DNA from: Diospyros lotus
Lineage: Eukaryota > Streptophyta > Magnoliopsida > Ericales > Ebenaceae
DNA: 64,000 nt
NCBI RefSeq assembly: GCF_014633365.1
Contig: NC_068352.1
Coordinates: 1,178,001 to 1,242,000 of the forward strand
Direction of reading: 5' to 3'
Each line of letters begins with the position of its first letter. Positions within the stretch are counted from its first letter, which is position 1. This document shows, in pieces, positions 12,601 through 23,857 of the stretch. A program made the translations under genes and the position numbers. The notes beneath the pieces are model-generated. The model saw only the letters and a program-made list of their open reading frames with translations, ran no database searches and was not told where the DNA came from.

Positions 12601-13133
12601 CGACTAATTCTTTCCCCAAGTCTCCAAGTGGGGTTTTACCTTGACTCAATAGTTTTCTTGAGTCTCCAAATCAATAATCCTTTATAAGCAATTAGCCCCT
12701 CTAAGTCTCCAATTGGGGTTGTTCCCAGTCGTGCTGTCACCTAAGTAAAAGATTTAGTTAGAAGGCTCAAGCTAGGACATGTGTTCTAGTTTCAAGCAAC
12801 TAACTTCTTAGATTTAATTTTGAATATTCCCAATCAACCTAGGACTCAAAGTTCTATCCTAAGTCTCCAATCGAAGTTTCTAACTTAGTTTGCTCTGAAT
12901 TCACAAACTCTAAGTCTTCGATTAGAGTTTCGTTCTATGAATCCTTAAACTAAGATAATAGTTAATCTCCAAAACTATATGCAAATATCTTCTAGTAGCA
13001 TCTCATACTCAAAATTTTCATAGCTCAAATCCGTGTCATTCTCCAATATTTGTCCTAAATCACAAATCTCTATGTCATCAACAATCCCTAAGTCTCCAAA
13101 TCAGATATTTTCTAAGTATCCAACTAGAATTTC
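12600..13133 (-). repeat. Leader repeats: dispersed 'aagtctccaa' motif
   Basis: About eight degenerate copies of a unit like 'aagtctccaattggggttt' occur between 12625 and 13120 (for example near 12629, 12700, 12860 and 13090). On the element's own strand they lie just downstream of the primer-binding site, in the untranslated leader. Confidence 0.6.
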
Positions 13134-13145
13134 GCTCTAATACCA
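13134..13145 (-). promoter_or_regulatory. Primer-binding site (initiator tRNA-Met type)
   Basis: The minus strand reads TGGTATTAGAGC, one base away from TGGTATCAGAGC, the complement of the plant initiator methionine tRNA 3' end. It lies two bases inside the LTR boundary, where reverse transcription is primed. This fixes the element's orientation. Confidence 0.85.
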
Positions 13146-13147
13146 AC

Positions 13148-15321
13148 TACAACACTCCACTTTTCCAAGTGTGTTATAACTTAGGACAATTCTAGGATTA
13201 TAATTTTTTTTCCTTTACTAAACCATATCATTCACCATATCTATCCCAAAATTTTCATTCATCTATCTCAAATAGGAATCACCATAAATATTAAATGCAA
13301 AAGCTAATAATCGAACCTCAAAATAACATAGAATCATAACGGTATTACATGATCGTTTCGCAAACATAATTCGTATTATATAACATTCTTTTATTTTACA
13401 AGACTATTCATCAAACGGAACATAAGTTTCCTAACATGACTAAAACATAACCAAATCTTCATGATGAAGCAAAATACAGGGACAATCTGCCAAACCCATT
13501 GGATACAAAATCTCTTGTCGTTACATCTCAAGCACTTCCTTACTCTTACTGTAAACCCCAATTCGAATGTTTGAATTTTCTAGGAGTATAGCCCAAGTTA
13601 TATGCTAAATCATCTAAGTAAGAGATTCATAATAAACGCGATTTGAGCATAAATTCAAAATGCAATAATAATATTATCTCTTCACCATCCTTTAATGACC
13701 ACGAGAAACCCTTTGTTATTGCCATTTCCCAACCTCCCTTCCAAGGCCGGGACATTCATTACCATTTTCCAGCCTCTCTTCTGAAGCCGGAACATTCATC
13801 AATATCCATGCTAGAATAGCATTCCAATCATCATTTCACCACTTCCCTTCCAAGGTTGGGATGTAATATAACATCCCTAATAAATCGTCGATTTCCCATG
13901 TCACCAAATAAACATACAATGCATGACAAATAAACTTTACCGATGAATATATGCATTTCTCATCAACATAACACGTGTAAACAATTTATATGATGCATAG
14001 CATGACAAGGCATGACAACATGATAAAACTATTTACATAAAACTGAGTTTTTGGGTCGAACCACTTATCTCAAATGTATCTTAGAATATCTTGATTCTTG
14101 TGTCGAGCTCATTTTAGAACCTCAAGATACCCTTAACTTAGCCTCTCAGGCTTCCTCAATATGCATGCTTTGACCTCGAAATGCATGCCTAGATAATTTC
14201 CTAGCCTCATGCATGCTTCTCTAGCTCCAAATTAATTCTCAAAAAGTTTTTCAGTTTTTTGAATTTTTTTCCTATATTTCTCTTATTTTCCTCACTTTCT
14301 TTATTTTCCTTTTTTCTTTCTTTTCTTGTTCTTTTCCTTTTCTTTTCTTTCTTTCTTCTTCTTTCTTCCTCACACCCGCAGTTGCTCTTGTGCATGGCCT
14401 CTGCCAACCACCGCTGCGTGCCTCCGGCCTATGGCCTCTGACCGTCGCGCGACTACCTCAATCAGCTACCACCACCACAAGCTACCTCGACTTCCTGTGC
14501 CTCCAACTTGGGTGCACAACACTGCCAACCACTGCCTCCAACTGCCTTGACCACCGACGTTGCTGCTACCTACCGCGACCACCGCCGACCAACCTCACTC
14601 TCAGCTTTTCTCTCTCTCACGCACGATTTTCCTAATTATTCGTTTCTTCAATTCCTCCCATATATATATATATATATATATAGGCATGACTTGGGCACTA
14701 CTTCACTTAACCCATTGAATTGCATATACACACTGATTTGCACCCACAGTTTCTCTACAACACATATAATTATATATATTTTATACATAAAGATTTTTTT
14801 AGTTTGTTATATAATTAAAATTATAAAAATTACATATAAATCCATAAATTAAATCCTTAACCATTGCACATTTCAATTACATCCTCAAATATCAATTTCA
14901 TTTGGATTAAAATATCGAAATAACTTAAAGTTACTCAATAGGTACGTTTTTGTCCCAATGTCCTCACAAGACTATCGTTTCATCTTAAAACCACTTCAGG
15001 GTTGATCCTTACATAAAACTGGAGCCACCTTAGGGTTCCGTTGGCTTTCTAGAAGTCCCTTACAATCATTCAATTTTTCAAGCTGTATTTTAATTAGTTG
15101 TACCAAGAACTATATCCGTTTTAATTTCTTTCAGCACCATAAATCTCGTCTCGAGACGCTCATCAATATTATGTCATTCTTCTAAGTATTTGAGTTCTAA
15201 GGTACTCTCTTCGTTGGACTCAGCTTATTACATTGACTTCTAGTTCTCTGAACTACTTTATGATAACTTGGAAAACTCCTAAAAATTTCAAAATTACTTT
15301 ATTTTATTTTAAGGTGTTGCA
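13148..15321 (-). repeat. 5' LTR of the 7.16-kb element, 2174 bp
   Basis: On the minus strand it starts TGCAACACC at 15321 and ends GGAGTGTTGTA at 13148, next to the primer-binding site. It has a TATA-like (TA)n run at 14661-14682, then a GC-rich C/T tract (14350-14630), then a region with 'gcatgacaaggcatgacaac'. The same order of TATA, GC-rich tract and 'catgtc' region is seen in the solo LTR at 36062-39082, so the two are related families. The ORFs in the C/T tract are low-complexity. Confidence 0.75.
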
Positions 15322-15326
15322 AACCC

Positions 15327-15900
15327 TTTCTTCATGAGTTTCTAAACTTGGTGGTGAAGTTTTTTGTGCTCTCCTAGACTTATTTGATAGGCGAGTTTCT
15401 TTGGAATGATAAAATTGGGAATAAAGTAAATCACAAGATAGATATCTCTCATAGGTGGCGACCCAGGAAAGATCTCCTCAAGCACAACATTCTTGAATTC
15501 TTTTAGGAGATGCTCAATTTTATCTAATAAGAGTACAGATGCATGATTCTCCTCAACAATGTAAATAAGGCATGTTATACTTGATTCTTGATGAGTCTTG
15601 ATAAGATTGAACTTACTACTAAATGCAACATTATTCGATAAAATAATAAGATATGTCTTTAACTTCATGGGAGTTAATGTGATTTTAACACCAACTTTGG
15701 TAAACAAGTAGGTTTTCAAGTAGCCATCATGGAAGGCTTGTCAATTGTTTTGCCAAGGATGACCTAGTAACAAATGACATGTTACCATAGGGATGATATC
15801 ACACCAAACTAATTCATCTTAATACCTCTTTTCAAATGAGAAGTGGGATAAGACAGTGCTTGGTGACCATTAGTTCATCACTTTTTCTCATTTATTGTAG
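15327..15900 (-). pseudogene. Ty3/gypsy protease-RT junction relic (5' part of the interrupted element)
   Basis: The minus strand, about 15830 to 15720, reads L-L-L-G-H-P-W-Q, the end of the aspartic-protease domain. From 15719 an open stretch of 125 codons runs into the RT N-terminus: F-K-N-V-V-L-E-E-I-F-P-G-S-P-P-M-R-D-I, then I-P-K-K-L-A-Y-Q-I-S-L-G-E-H-K-K-L. It stops at the target duplication at 15326 and resumes at 8159, which identifies it as the other half of unit B. Confidence 0.75.
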
Positions 15901-17494
15901 CTTATAAAAGCGAATACAGTCTTCAGTTCTCTGGTGCATTATTTTATTGAAAACTAGAAAATCTTTTAGTTCTCTTTCCTTTAGTTCTCTTTGATTCTTC
16001 TTTAATTACTTTTATGCCCAATAACTTTCATGAATTTTATTTTAGCCCCTTAATCATAAATAAGATGATTAATTAGAGTTCTGCATGGAATGTAATCTAG
16101 AATAGACATAAATAACATGTCAACATTAGAAAACTTCATCAAAATAGAATATTCTCTATACCATCATCTTCTTTATCCCTTTTTAACATTTTTGAATTAT
16201 CTATTGGCATATAGGAATATGCTGATTAGATGATGAACCACCTAATGACATGTACGTTCAAAATATTTTTATTTCATACAGATAGACAATTATAATATGC
16301 AATACTTCTCCTACCTATAATAACGATTGAGATGGTGACTATATTTTTTAATTATTTTCAAGCAAATCTACATCTTTTAGTTCATGAAATAACACTGATC
16401 ACCCTCTAATAATCAATTCATTCCCTTGTTATTCGCCAAGTTATAAGGGCAATCATATGGCCAAATATGAATGCGGCCATGACATATGGGTCTTTATGTA
16501 ATAAACCATAACCTTTACGAGAATATGCATGAATTCCTTATTATCAGTGCAATTTATGCAATAATAATGGACATAATTGCAATAAAAAAAACTTGTGGGG
16601 TACTAAAGAAATTGGAGCTAAATCAAAGGTTATATGCACAAACTAGAAAAATTATCAAGTCTAAGTGCAATAATCTGGAAATTTGGGGTTGAACTGTCAC
16701 CAAGGAAAAGTTTCAACTTTTAAGAAAATGCCACCTGTGTCCCTGTCTTCTCCGATGCACCTCCTTCCTATCAGCCATGCTCTGGCAACTTCCAGTGCCT
16801 CTTGATGCTTCCGCCAATTGCTGCTATTCCTTTCCCATCACCGGAAATATTGAAACATCGATCGTTGGAGTCGCCGTTCGTTGCCGTTGTCTCACCGTTG
16901 CATCGTCGAAATCCACCCCTTCCACCCACCAAGAAATCTCCAAACTTCTTTCTTTCCCAACCTCTACCTCGTTTGGTCTCATTTGTGCGTCATAAATTGA
17001 AGAAAACCACCATTTTATTGTGTAGAACTTTCCCTTTTCATCTTCTGGAACCATCATGTGTGTGTGTCACCGTATTTCTCGTTGGAATCTACAAAATCAC
17101 CCAATTGTTTTACCCCTTTATTGATTCTCAATCAATCTCCGATTATGATTTTGAAAACCCAACCAAAATTTGGGACAATTCTGCAATGATTCCTCAATTG
17201 CTTAATTCCGCTTTGGTTATTTTTTCTAATTCTTTTATTTTGCGTATCATCTTTCCTGGTAAGGGTCAGAGATATGCATCAAATGTGCTGTTTTGCATTC
17301 CTACATGCGCTCTGTAAGGCTCGTCATCAACCGGTTTGGTCCGTTTTGTATTTATTTGTCCAGAATTCGAGTCTAAAGTTGCATTCTTAAATTGTTTGTC
17401 GTATCTCGTGATTTATTTTTCACAATTTTTTGACCTCAATTATTTTTTTATTCTACTAGCAAAGCCTGGCCAACAGAGTTGGGGGCATAGGTGA
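15901..17494. other. Unassigned intergenic region with a C/T-rich tract at 16740-17330
   Basis: 15901-16480 is probably further gag/protease debris of the gypsy relic, but I can read no motif. 16740-17330 is less AT-rich and has overlapping ORFs of up to 171 codons on both strands with no recognisable domain. In composition it resembles the GC-rich tracts inside the LTRs of this window and may be an LTR leader. I would not annotate a gene here. Confidence 0.35.
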
Positions 17495-17503
17495 AAAGAT
17501 TTG

Positions 17504-18928
17504 GGAAAATTCTATTTGCAATCGTACTTTTTGCTTTTCGTAACCCACTTTTAAAATTCCTAAAATATCCTGAGATGAAAACTCATATTTGTCCTTCATT
17601 TAAATCTTTGACGCTCAACTACTCATTATTACTTTTCAAGCGCGTTCACTCACTTTCTCGACCATGATTACCAAAGCTATTTTACTCATCCACAATTATA
17701 ATTGAACATCGCACAATCACTATTATTCAACACCGAGCATCACACAACCACTATTATTCAACACCAAATATTGCTCAAGCCAGGTCTCCTCGCCATAACC
17801 AATTACTAGTTACTATTAGCAGTTACTATCAGTGATGGAAAATTATTATCTACTATTATTTACGTAGAGTTTGACAAAGAAGATAACGAGTATTCCAGCA
17901 AGAAATAACACAATTTACAACATTTATCACTAGTTCAATCACATAATTTACATATACATACACGAGGAATGAATTAAAAAATAAAATTAATTAAAAAATA
18001 AAAATATAAAAAATATGCCTTGAAACCCTAAACCCAAGGGTTCGGGGGTTAGGGGATGCCCCGAACCTCGAGGTTCGGGGCTTGGGGGATGCCTCGAACC
18101 CTAAGGTTCGAGGCTGGGGAATTCCCTCGAACCCCGGGGTGGTCGAGGAACCCCGAATGTCAGGGTTCGATAAGCACCCCGAATCCATGGATTCGGGAAA
18201 AATCAATTCTCCCGAAGTCATGAGTTCGGGAAAAATCATTTTTTCCAAAAACTACAAATTCAATTATATAACATATTATATAATTAATATAATGTTATAT
18301 AATTATACTATCCATTCTCCCGAACCCCTAAGGTTCGGGAGAATTGCAATCTCCCAAAATGTATATAATATATTATATACTATTATATATTATATATATA
18401 CTATTATATATATTATACTATATATATAATGATTTTATATATGAATTATTTCAAATGCATATAAATTATTTCAAATCATCATGCCCGAATCTTTGGATTA
18501 ACATTATATTTATTTTTTCTTGAATTAATGTTGCTTTAATTTTAATTTTTTTAGTTAAATGCAAATTGTAATAAAATTATGTTTATTTTTATTTATTTAA
18601 AATTTATATTAAATTTATGATATTTTGTCATAAATTAAATAAAATCTAACAGCAAATACGAAAATAAATATTATTACAAATAATTTAATGTACGTTGAAA
18701 AGTTATAATTATAATAATACAACAAATAAAAACAAATAATTCTAACAAGAAGAAGAAGAGGATTTGATGCGCATGGGATGTCTTTTTGGGGGGATGGTGT
18801 TTGGAGTGTATATTTGGAATATAAATAATTGGAAAAAGTAATAAATGTGGTTGTAAATAGTAAAATCTAATATTTTACTTCACACTGGTTGCGAAGAGCA
18901 AAAAGTATGGTTATAAATAGAATTTTCC
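17504..18928. mobile_element. Mutator-like (MULE) non-autonomous element, 1425 bp, with 9-bp target duplication
   Basis: The ends are long inverted repeats of about 45 bp. GGAAAATTCTATTTGCAATC at the left matches GGAAAATTCTATTTATAACC read inward from the right, and both continue into 'ctttttgct', 'ttcg' and 'aacc'. A perfect 9-base direct repeat, AAAGATTTG, flanks the element (17495-17503 and 18929-18937). Long inverted repeats with a 9-bp duplication are the Mutator signature. There is no transposase. The interior carries the hairpin cluster listed separately and a long AT-rich stretch. Confidence 0.88.
18030..18344. repeat. Cluster of GC-rich palindromes inside the MULE
   Basis: Successive palindromes share a core of the form cccgaa...ttcggg. 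There is a perfect 24-mer at 18058-18081 (CCCCGAACCTCGAGGTTCGG core) and 10-bp arms around CTAA at 18091-18114. A perfect 20-mer CCCGAATCCATGGATTCGGG lies at 18178-18197, a near-palindrome at 18211-18230, and 13-bp arms around 5 bases at 18314-18344. Others near 18033-18047 and 18125-18147 are imperfect. The surroundings are strongly AT-rich. Confidence 0.9.
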
Positions 18929-18937
18929 AAAGATTTG

Positions 18938-20820
18938 TCAAGGCTTTCTCAAGAGTATTAATTTTTTATAAAAAAAATAAATAATATACCTTTTTACACA
19001 AATATTTCATCATTTTATTAAATAAGAAAAAAGTTAAAATTCAATCAACTACAAAATATAATAATCTATTAACGATAATAAATTTTCAACTAAAATATAA
19101 TTATGTCTCAGAGATAAAAAAAAATAAAAATAAATGCCAAACAACTTACTATGAAAACAAATAAAAACAAAATTAATTTTTCTCAAAATTCTAAGAAGGT
19201 CGGTGCGAGCCAAAAATTATAGAAAGAAACAAAACAAAATATTAAACTGATAGTATTAAAAAGATAAAATTTATCAATAATGAGCAACTTTTCATTCTAC
19301 AAATATGTATTGAACTATGTTCACTTTTATATAAAATTATTTTTTTTTTCCTTTTGAGATGCAAAATTATTGATTAAATCTCCATAATTAAATTTATCTA
19401 ATAAATTATGTTTAATAGATAATGTTATATGGGAAAAGGGAAAAATTGAGAAGGGAAAGCAACGGTAAAAAATTGAAAAATTGAGAAGGAAAGTTAAAAA
19501 GATTTATAATGTTTTATATTTAATTTTTTTAATAAAATATTTATTATTATATATATATATATAATTACAAACTTTTAAAATTAAGGATGTTCCAATTTTG
19601 AGGATCTTATGCCACCATATATATAGTTTCACTGTTGGGCCAGCATTGCTATCAATATAGAAATCGAGAATGACCATTGTGTTCTCAGTTATGTCTACCC
19701 TGACTCCCATCTTTTAATTATTCTTAATCTGGTCCTAATTGAATTTTACATAAGAGCAAAATTAGGCCACCCGATCAACCCGTGTTGTATTTTAAGTCAT
19801 TTTGGACTCGAATAATTTTTAATCCATTTGCTAATTTCTAGCAACAATATTAGTTTATATGGGTTCGTCTTTATTTCTTTTATAATGCGCAATATGTTTG
19901 ACCGAATTTGATCCAATTTTCTCAAATTTCATGCCCAACATTAGCATCCCATATTTGGTCTATTTAATATCTTTCATAAATTACATTTAGGCCCATCCCT
20001 TCATGAATTTAAATTTTGCCTTCCGTTCATGATTAGAAAATTAGAGTTTAAAATATGCATAGTTTTAAATATAATATTGTGTTTTTAAATTATTTAATAT
20101 TAAAGGTGGTGTTGTTGATTGAATACAACAACTAAAATTAATTATATCATGAAATGAACTCTGGGGATCAATAGAACATGGTGGAGAAACAAGGCTCGTA
20201 CAAGAAGAAGTTGTCTAAGGGAATTGAAGTTGGCCCTGAAAAGACCTCTAAGGCAGAAAACAAATCAAAAGGCATGCATGGACATCTTTCGCACGGGTCT
20301 TTTGATACTTAAGTCAAAAGATATTATATATGGTGAAATCCGAATATAAATGAAATTATACATAAAAGTGTGCGGTAAAACACATTGGAGAATCGTTTGG
20401 GAAAAATGAGACTCTTTAGGAGAGCTTGTTGGTGTTCCTGATATCCGAGGGTTGAGAGGAAGAAGAAAAATAATCCTCTAATATGAGAGGCCGAAGGTTA
20501 TTTATAACTGTTGGTTGATAACTGGGACACGTGACACATATGTGGGAGGATGTAGTGCCCTTCTTGATGGGAGATAAGGTGTCATATGGGAGAACTCCTT
20601 TTTCAGGAAAAACAACTTGGAATGTCATCTTCTCTTGGGTATGATGCATTTTTTAGGAGAACTCCTTCCCAAGGGACAAGTTACAATAGGTGTGATCCAT
20701 GTTATACACACGTAAGTAAATAAATAAAAAATTCGGTATGACAAGGATTAATAGTTGTAGTTTAATTTTTAATTTTTCAGAAAAAATTTAAAAAGAGATG
20801 AAATTTAGTATAGTGGTGAA
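18938..20820. other. AT-rich intergenic region
   Basis: No gene is recognised. 19504-19710 has a 68-codon minus-strand ORF with no known motif. 20160-20700 is less AT-rich and looks like an LTR or leader fragment ('aggttatttataactgttgg', 'gacacgtgacac'), but no ends or coding motifs are visible. Confidence 0.4.
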
Positions 20821-21020
20821 ATTATATTTATTATGAAATTTAGTCTAAAGAACCATTGAGCTAAGTCAATGGCTAGGATATATAATAGTTAGCATATTAT
20901 AATTAATATGGGTAATCCTTTACAAAATTTTCAGAGAGATTTTTGAATCTTAGAATTATCATGTTTACACTTTATTCGTGACTTTTCTAAGATGAGGGTT
21001 TATATGCTAGTATCCCCGAA

Positions 21021-21240
21021 AGAGTCTTTCCATGACCTCTTATGGTTTCTAGGGTACTAGAGTCTATCCACGACTTCTTATGGTTTTAAGGGACTAGAGT
21101 CTATCTAAGATCTCTTATGATCTTTGGAAGATTAAGTCTAATCAAGACCTTTTATGGTCGCTGAGACATTGGATTTTAACCAAGACCTTTTACGATTTTC
21201 AAGAGCTTGGAGTCTTCATGGGACCTCTTATGGTCTCCAG
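21021..21240. repeat. Minisatellite, six units of ~37-39 bp
   Basis: A degenerate unit, approximately 'agtctatccaagacctctta' followed by 'tggtctctagggact', repeats with starts near 21023, 21061, 21098, 21135, 21172 and 21211. No ORF spans it. Confidence 0.8.
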
Positions 21241-21368
21241 AAAATTGTTATGGGCTGCATTTTGAGCTTTTTGCCTTTTGGTGGATCTTTTGTCCATAAC
21301 ACATTAATAATTATTTTTAAAATACCTATTTTTTTTTTTGTAATAATAAACTTTACACTAATCATCAT

Positions 21369-22270
21369 CCTCAGGGCGGCCCTGGGCATAGGCTGCCTAG
21401 GCAGCAGCCTAGGCCCATGCCCATTTTAATTTTTAAATTTTAAATTAATTAATTAAATTAAAAAATTAAAAATAATAAATTTAAAAATAAAAGAGACGTT
21501 AGGGGGCCATGCCTATTTTAAACCATTGTAAATTTTTAATTAATCTCAATCTCTCACCTTTCTTTTATCAATAATTAATCCCATGAATATCGTATAATTT
21601 TTAATTAATCTCAATTCCTCAGCTTCCTTTATTAATAATCAATTCCATTTCTATGCGTCTGGTAATAGCACCCATCCCCTCACAACTATTCCATGCATTT
21701 TTAATTAATCTCAATCCCCCCCTTATATGATTGTATCACAACTATTTCCATGCATCTGGCAATGGTTGCGACTCCATCGTCTTCCTCAATTCCACTTCTT
21801 CTCAATTTTTTATCCATCTATTATCACTGCATCTGCCATCAATTTGCACAGGTGTAAGTCTTCAATCCAATTGATTTCATAATTATGCATTCTCTTTTGT
21901 GATTCCATTTTCGTCCTTATCATCCCGTTGTGTGATTTATCAGTTATGTCTTTTGATTTTTTTTATTAGCCCTTAAATTACTAATTAATTTTATGTTTGT
22001 ATTTTAATATTTGTGATCTCTCTCTTATTAGTGAATCTACACTAATGGATTGACGATTATATCTATTGAAAAATATATGTTAAAATAAATTAATTATAAT
22101 AATTTAATTATTAATTTTTCATCTAAAACTACTAAAAAAATAAATTTAAAGTGAAATATTGTGAATTTTATATAATAATTTTTTTTATATTAATTTTATT
22201 TTTAAATATAGTTGTAAAGGGCCTCATAAAAAATTTAACTTAGGCCCCTATAATCTCAAGGCCAGCCCTG
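21369..22270. mobile_element. hAT-type non-autonomous element, 902 bp, with perfect 8-bp target duplication
   Basis: It begins CAGGGCGGCCCTGGGCATAG and ends GGCCAGCCCTG, the inverted CAGGGCTGGCC. An exact 8-base direct repeat, ATCATCCT, flanks it (21361-21368 and 22271-22278). CAGGG ends with an 8-bp duplication are diagnostic of hAT elements. No transposase is present. The insertion splits repeat R1. The first bases resemble 56119-56240, inside the large CACTA element. Confidence 0.93.
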
Positions 22271-22493
22271 ATCATCCTTCAATTAAACAAAAATAATAAA
22301 AACCTTCGAACTGCACGAAATTTTACTTGGACACTCATGAAATGTTACTTGGATTGTCAAGAATGATATTTAATATGACACGTTTGTGCTTATGTATTAT
22401 ATTATATGTCTTATTAATGTAAATATATAATATATTAATATAAAAATATTATACTAAATATCGCTTCTACACGTGGAAATAATTTTTTGGTAA

Positions 22494-23417
22494 GGGGACG
22501 TTTGTTAAAATGAGCAAGATAAGATGGTATCAAGATAAGATTGGGATGCTTTTCGGATCAAGATATGGAATTGTTAAGATAAGGTCGGGAAGCATTCCAA
22601 GATTTCTATTAGACTGTTTGTTAAATTTTTTAGAATCCACTGGTAACTGTACGTTTTCTTTTCATGTGTTTGTTAATACATATGACAAGCATCAAGATAA
22701 GGGTTTTTTTTTTTACCAAAATATCCCTATTACCAAATTTATGATTAAAATAGTATTTTATGATTAATATGAATTGTCAAAAAAATTAAGATTAAAATTA
22801 AAAATAATATTTTATTTTCTAAATTCATGTTCAAAAATAAATTTAAAAAGAGTTGAAAAGTATAAATAATAATTGTTAGAATTACAATAATTTCACCTAG
22901 ATAATTAAAAATGGCCAAAACATATTTTCATAATAGATAATAAAATGTAAATTAAATAAAATAATTTAAAAATTGATGAAAGGAATTATATTAGTTAATA
23001 AAATATATATAGAGAGAGAAATTTAAATTTTAAAAATCAATGAAATGAATAATGTCATTTAAATTTTAAAAATTGTCAAAATATATAATAATTAAAAATA
23101 TATTAAATAATATTAATTATAGGAGTTAAATAAATAAGTTTTTTAATAAATTTAAATCTTTAAAATGCATTAAATGGCATTAACTATCTTACAAGGGGCA
23201 GATAAGTAATTGAGGCTTATCTTGAAAGAGCCAGATAAATTTATCCGATGAGGGAGATCGGATAAATTTATCTTGAAAGGAGAAAATAAGAGGTCACGTG
23301 AGGCCTTTTTCGGAAATGGTCAGATAAGTTTAATAAACACGTTGGAAAGACCAAACATCTTGAATGCTTCCCATATCTGACATTTTCTCTCTCTTATCTT
23401 GATTAACAAACACTCCC
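22494..23417. mobile_element. PIF/Harbinger (Tourist-like) element, 924 bp, TAA target duplication
   Basis: The ends are inverted: GGGGACGTTTGTTAA at the left and TTAACAAACACTCCC at the right. TAA flanks it on both sides (22491-22493 and 23418-23420), as expected for Harbinger insertions. The next ~25 bases are also inverted ('gcaagataaga' / 'tctcttatcttg'). There is no transposase; the interior is AT-rich with a 'gataaatttatc' palindrome near 23232-23270. Confidence 0.82.
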
Positions 23418-23857
23418 TAAATAAGTAATTAATCGAACTCAAATTAATATATATATGTTTTCGAAATCTTAAAGACTTTGGCCTCCCCTATGAAGTTAAA
23501 GTTAGCATAGTACCAAGTAATTTCAATTTGAGTGGACATTTATTTGAATGGGACACGTCTAAAGCAACCAAAAACGTGAAGAAAATATATAACACCAATT
23601 AATGTCTTAGGTGGCATGTGACCAACAAACCTCCAACTAGCACGAATTAAGTTTGTTGTAAAAGGACACTTGGTATCATCTGGGTGATAGGTCGTATATG
23701 TAGGTGAGTTTAAAATCTTGTATTTGAATCTCGTGAAGTTTTGGTGTTTATTTAAGTTTAAAAGAAGAATAGGTGAACGATGCTGTCATCGAATTGTAGC
23801 AGGGTTTGATCAATTTCTTAGATGATATTTGCATGATAGATTAAGCCAGGAGCAAGG

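Larger units (their letters stand above)
8165..15321 (-). mobile_element. LTR retrotransposon without recognisable gag-pol, 7.16 kb, with AACCC target duplication
   Basis: This is a minus-strand element. The 5' LTR is 13148-15321, the primer-binding site 13134-13145, and a shortened 3' LTR 8165 to about 9245. AACCC directly flanks both outer ends (8160-8164 and 15322-15326). It is inserted in the reverse transcriptase of an older gypsy element, whose reading resumes on both sides. The internal 9250-13133 shows only short ORFs and no protease, RT or integrase motif that I can read, so it is either a large non-autonomous (LARD-type) element or heavily decayed. LTR divergence is substantial, so the insertion is old. 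LTR wording resembles the solo LTR at 36062-39082. Confidence 0.8.
20820..23640. repeat. Third, interrupted copy of repeat R1
   Basis: The stretches 21290-21368, 22271-22490 and 23421-23620 line up with successive parts of 480-1360 (for example 'taaacaaaaataataaaaac' and 'gtgaagaaaatat'). The gaps between them are two DNA transposons with exact target duplications, at 21369-22270 and 22494-23417. Confidence 0.65.

Noticed and set aside
14207..14852. Overlapping ORFs in the C/T-rich tract
   Set aside because: They lie in the 5' LTR of the element at 8165-15321 and consist of low-complexity pyrimidine-rich sequence read in several frames.
16777..17317. Cluster of ORFs up to 171 codons
   Set aside because: No recognised motif; overlapping frames on both strands; composition similar to LTR leader tracts.
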